A DNA stretch of 64,000 nt. Origin: JAAZZY01 sp964612505 (lineage in GTDB: Bacteria; Chlamydiota; Chlamydiia; Chlamydiales; JAAZZY01). Shown one piece after another: positions 61,766 through 64,000 of this stretch. Position numbers and translations under genes: made by a program. The first letter of the stretch is position 1, and every line of letters begins with the position of its first letter. The stretch covers positions 36,749 through 100,748 of the forward strand of contig CAZTEX010000005.1 of NCBI GenBank assembly GCA_964612505.1, written 5' to 3'. Under the pieces are notes generated by a model. That model saw nothing but the letters and a program-made list of their open reading frames with translations, made no database searches and was not told the origin of the DNA.

Positions 61766-63115
61766 ATGCGAGCTTGGGATGATTACCTTAGAGCTCTTGA
61801 AAAAGAGCTCGGTAAAGACACCATTGATAAATGGGCTAAACGAAGTTTAAAGATCCTTAATTTTGACGCTGCAAATCTTTATTTGGAAGCATCCGACAGC
61901 TTTTCCGCACAATGGTTTCATGAATACCTCTATCCGAAGGCAAGTAAACATTTTCTCAATGAAAATGGCAGACTGGTCAAGATTCATCTGCAGATCGCAC
62001 ATAAGAAGCCCCCTCCTAAAAACGAACCCTCTACAGCTCATTTAGTCACCTCTCCTTTTATTATCGATCCTATCGATTCTAGCTTCACATTTGAGCGCTT
62101 AGTTGAGACTTCGCAGAATAAAATTGTTTTCAAATTATTTTCTGAATTTAAAAATTTCAAGAAATCAAAAGCTCCTCTTTATAACCCCATTTATCTTTAT
62201 GGCGCTGAAGGAATTGGAAAAACACATCTTTTGCAAGCCACAGCCACTTTACTTGCAAAACAAAATATAAAAAGTTTGTACACAAAATTAACTACTTTTA
62301 CTCAGAACATGGTTTCAGCCATGAAAAATTCACAGATGGCCCAATTTCGCCTGTTTTACCGCGAGTGTGACGTTTTAATTGTCGATGAAGTAGAACTGCT
62401 AGCTCAAAAGAGTGCAACTCAAGAAGAATTCTTTCATACTTTTAATGCTTTGCATATCGAAGGTAAGCAGATTATTTTAAGCTCAACACTTAGCCCACAG
62501 CAGCTAAAACAAATTGAAGCCAGACTCATTAGCCGCTTTGAATGGGGCATTGTTCTCCCCTTTAAATCTCCTACCATCAATGAATTTAAAACTATTTTAA
62601 ATCAAAAATTAATCGATGTCCAAATTGATCTTAATAAAGAAGCGAAAGATTTCTTAATTGAAAAATTTGCTCGCTCACCGAAAACTCTCAGCCGCGCTGT
62701 CAGCGCTCTGATGCTTCGAGCACATCTTAAATTGCCTCAGGGACACAGTATTAATACCAACGAGCTAACGCCCCTAGAAATAGAACGACTCCTTACAGAT
62801 TTGATCAAAAAAGAGAAAAAGACGCTAATTACCGCTGATTACATTATTGACCAAATAGCGCAATATTTTGGAGTCACCGTAGAAGAAATTTTGGGGAAAT
62901 CTCAAAGCCGAGAGTGCGTTTTACCCAGGCAAATCAGCATGTACTTTTGTAGAGAATTTCTCAAGCTTCCCTATATGAAAATCGGCCGTATTTTCTCTAG
63001 AGATCACTCCACTGTGATGTCTAGTGTGAAGCAAATTGAAAAAAATGCCTATGAACCCTCCAGTGACACAGCCAAAGCCCTGGCAACTATCAAAAACAAA
63101 GTCACATCTGTTTAA
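61766..63115 (+). CDS. dnaA: Chromosomal replication initiator DnaA (yidC-linked copy)
   Basis: A 449-residue DnaA. AAA+ Walker A is GAEGIGKTHLLQA (146-153 core), Walker B is VLIVDEVELLAQ, and the sensor/arginine region SRFEWG is in place. Domain IV ends with RECVLPRQISMYFCRE and the signature DHSTVMSSVKQIEK, which binds the DnaA box. Domain I is short (about 80 residues). In Chlamydia two dnaA copies exist; this is the one beside yidC. A second copy is not in this window. An origin is not evident nearby. Confidence 0.92.
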   Translation: MRAWDDYLRALEKELGKDTIDKWAKRSLKILNFDAANLYLEASDSFSAQWFHEYLYPKASKHFLNENGRLVKIHLQIAHKKPPPKNEPSTAHLVTSPFIIDPIDSSFTFERLVETSQNKIVFKLFSEFKNFKKSKAPLYNPIYLYGAEGIGKTHLLQATATLLAKQNIKSLYTKLTTFTQNMVSAMKNSQMAQFRLFYRECDVLIVDEVELLAQKSATQEEFFHTFNALHIEGKQIILSSTLSPQQLKQIEARLISRFEWGIVLPFKSPTINEFKTILNQKLIDVQIDLNKEAKDFLIEKFARSPKTLSRAVSALMLRAHLKLPQGHSINTNELTPLEIERLLTDLIKKEKKTLITADYIIDQIAQYFGVTVEEILGKSQSRECVLPRQISMYFCREFLKLPYMKIGRIFSRDHSTVMSSVKQIEKNAYEPSSDTAKALATIKNKVTSV

Positions 63116-63225
63116 CTATTAGATTCTTAAGCTAAACACCTACCCGAGTCGCTCAACTTATTTTCTAGACAAATATTTTTTTTTAAGCTACAATGGTTAA
63201 AGGAGTTACTTAAACGGATAAGTCC

Positions 63226-64000
63226 ATGGCGAGTCGTAGTTCTGCATACATTAGTTTGGAAGCAATGAAGCCTGACGCTCTTGCCATTGTCAAAAAGCAT
63301 GAAGTTGCCCTTCAAACTGCCCTACAAGCTGCCAGCCAATTTTGGACAGAACGCAATATTTGCAATCTAGAGAGCCGCTATAACCTATTAGCTACAGAGC
63401 TCTCTGAAAAGGGACATCAAGCCTTAGCAATCAAAGTTGCTTGCCGCAACGCTCTAATGGAAATTCAAACGCTCGCAAAGCAAGCAGAAGTCACTGGACA
63501 AAAAAGCTCTCGCTTGCAGCTTCTGACTCTAAAAGAGCTTGAAGGTCATGCAAAAATCTGCGAGCAGAAAATTAATGACTTTGCTCTTAAACAAATGAGT
63601 AGCGCCAAAACCATTGCTGACCTTGAGCGCCCCGCCTCCGTGACAAGCCTACTGAATTTGGATTCAGCAAGTATGCTAGCAAAAGGTGAAAAAGAGCTTT
63701 ATTTTGGACTGTTTGACTTAACCAATCAATCCCCTTTGGATAGAGGAGATATTGAAATTAGCTCTCAGCCTAAACCTTTTCAAAGAGCTGAGTCAGCTCA
63801 AGAGGAAGTTCCGCACATACAAACGCAGCGCTATTTCTTAAAAATCCAGCCAAAACCCGAAGAACCGCCTATTTATAATCTTCAGATTGTGAAGGAAATC
63901 CATGCTGATTTTTCAAAGAGAATCTCCTTGCACCATCAATTTCAATCGACTGCTCTTAATCTTTATCGCTTGTGGATCATCACACTTGAATCTTCCTCCC
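63226..64000 (+). CDS. Hypothetical protein, truncated by the window end
   Basis: An open frame starts at the ATG at 63226 and has no stop before 64000, giving at least 258 residues. The first 130 residues are strongly helical (VALQTALQAASQFW, EIQTLAKQAEVTG), suggesting a coiled-coil or helical-bundle domain. A linker rich in Pro and Gln follows (SQPKPFQRAESAQEE). A helical region with aromatic residues begins near LYRLWIITLE. I recognise no family. It follows dnaA by 110 bp. The rest of the gene and the start of its neighbours lie outside the window. Confidence 0.65.
   Translation, partial: MASRSSAYISLEAMKPDALAIVKKHEVALQTALQAASQFWTERNICNLESRYNLLATELSEKGHQALAIKVACRNALMEIQTLAKQAEVTGQKSSRLQLLTLKELEGHAKICEQKINDFALKQMSSAKTIADLERPASVTSLLNLDSASMLAKGEKELYFGLFDLTNQSPLDRGDIEISSQPKPFQRAESAQEEVPHIQTQRYFLKIQPKPEEPPIYNLQIVKEIHADFSKRISLHHQFQSTALNLYRLWIITLESSS

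Noticed and set aside
63127..63315. Minus-strand open frame after dnaA
   Set aside because: It overlaps the start of the plus-strand gene at 63226 and has no recognisable protein features.

Overview
The window looks like chromosome from an amoeba-associated ('environmental') member of the Chlamydiae, most likely Parachlamydiaceae or a close relative. It is AT-rich. It contains chlamydial core genes in blocks I recall from Chlamydia: hemW / small coiled-coil gene / sucA / sucB (CT052-CT055 order), yidC followed by a dnaA, a Pkn1-type kinase with a C-terminal FGE-sulfatase domain near ligA, and pgi. Between these blocks lie many lineage-specific genes, including tandem ankyrin proteins, a tandem family of Pom-like outer-membrane proteins and several unrecognised secreted or membrane proteins. 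The genus is inferred from gene content only.

Layout. 1-2.9 kb: four tandem ankyrin-repeat genes with a shared N-terminal motif. 2.9-10.2 kb: sucB-sucA (minus strand), diverging from a coiled-coil protein, hemW and an RNase Y-like gene. 10.3-14.6 kb: an MFS permease, a degenerate DUF3604-like protein and two small unknowns. 14.6-18.1 kb: trmB, an unknown gene and pgi (minus). 18.1-21.1 kb: a PP2C-like membrane pseudoenzyme and exbB-exbD-lipoprotein. 21.1-25.9 kb: three diverged paralogues; two carry a CX5R phosphatase-type motif and the middle one is a lipoprotein that has lost it. 26-30.6 kb: an alpha/beta hydrolase and three tandem beta-barrel proteins. 30.6-36 kb: an MFS exporter, a small secreted-type unknown, a DapA-family lyase, a CPBP protease-like protein and a frameshifted phosphotransferase.

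36-42 kb is an accessory metabolic island: a secreted FAD monooxygenase facing a five-gene minus-strand operon (esterase, SnoaL-like, secreted alpha/beta hydrolase, HSDL2-like SDR, nitrilase). The operon diverges from a TetR regulator across a near-consensus promoter that overlaps a palindrome. 42.1-42.6 kb holds tRNA-Leu(UAG) directly abutting a nickel superoxide dismutase gene that carries its own signal peptide. 42.7-48.9 kb: an NSS transporter, rlmD, a large membrane protein with a caspase-like His/Cys dyad, and a repeat-containing unknown. 49-58.9 kb: methyltransferase, NAPE-PLD-like hydrolase, ligA, an unknown gene, mtaB, ispH, a second copy of the 32-kb small family and the Pkn1-type kinase. 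59-64 kb: a 538-bp non-coding gap, yidC, dnaA and a truncated unknown gene.

Best candidates for new biology are the CX5R trio, the secreted Ni-SOD with its zero-gap tRNA junction, the His/Cys-dyad membrane protein, and the recurrent loss of catalytic residues in four different enzyme families (PP2C, kinase, SDR, DUF3604). No CRISPR array, rRNA operon, insertion sequence or prophage was seen.
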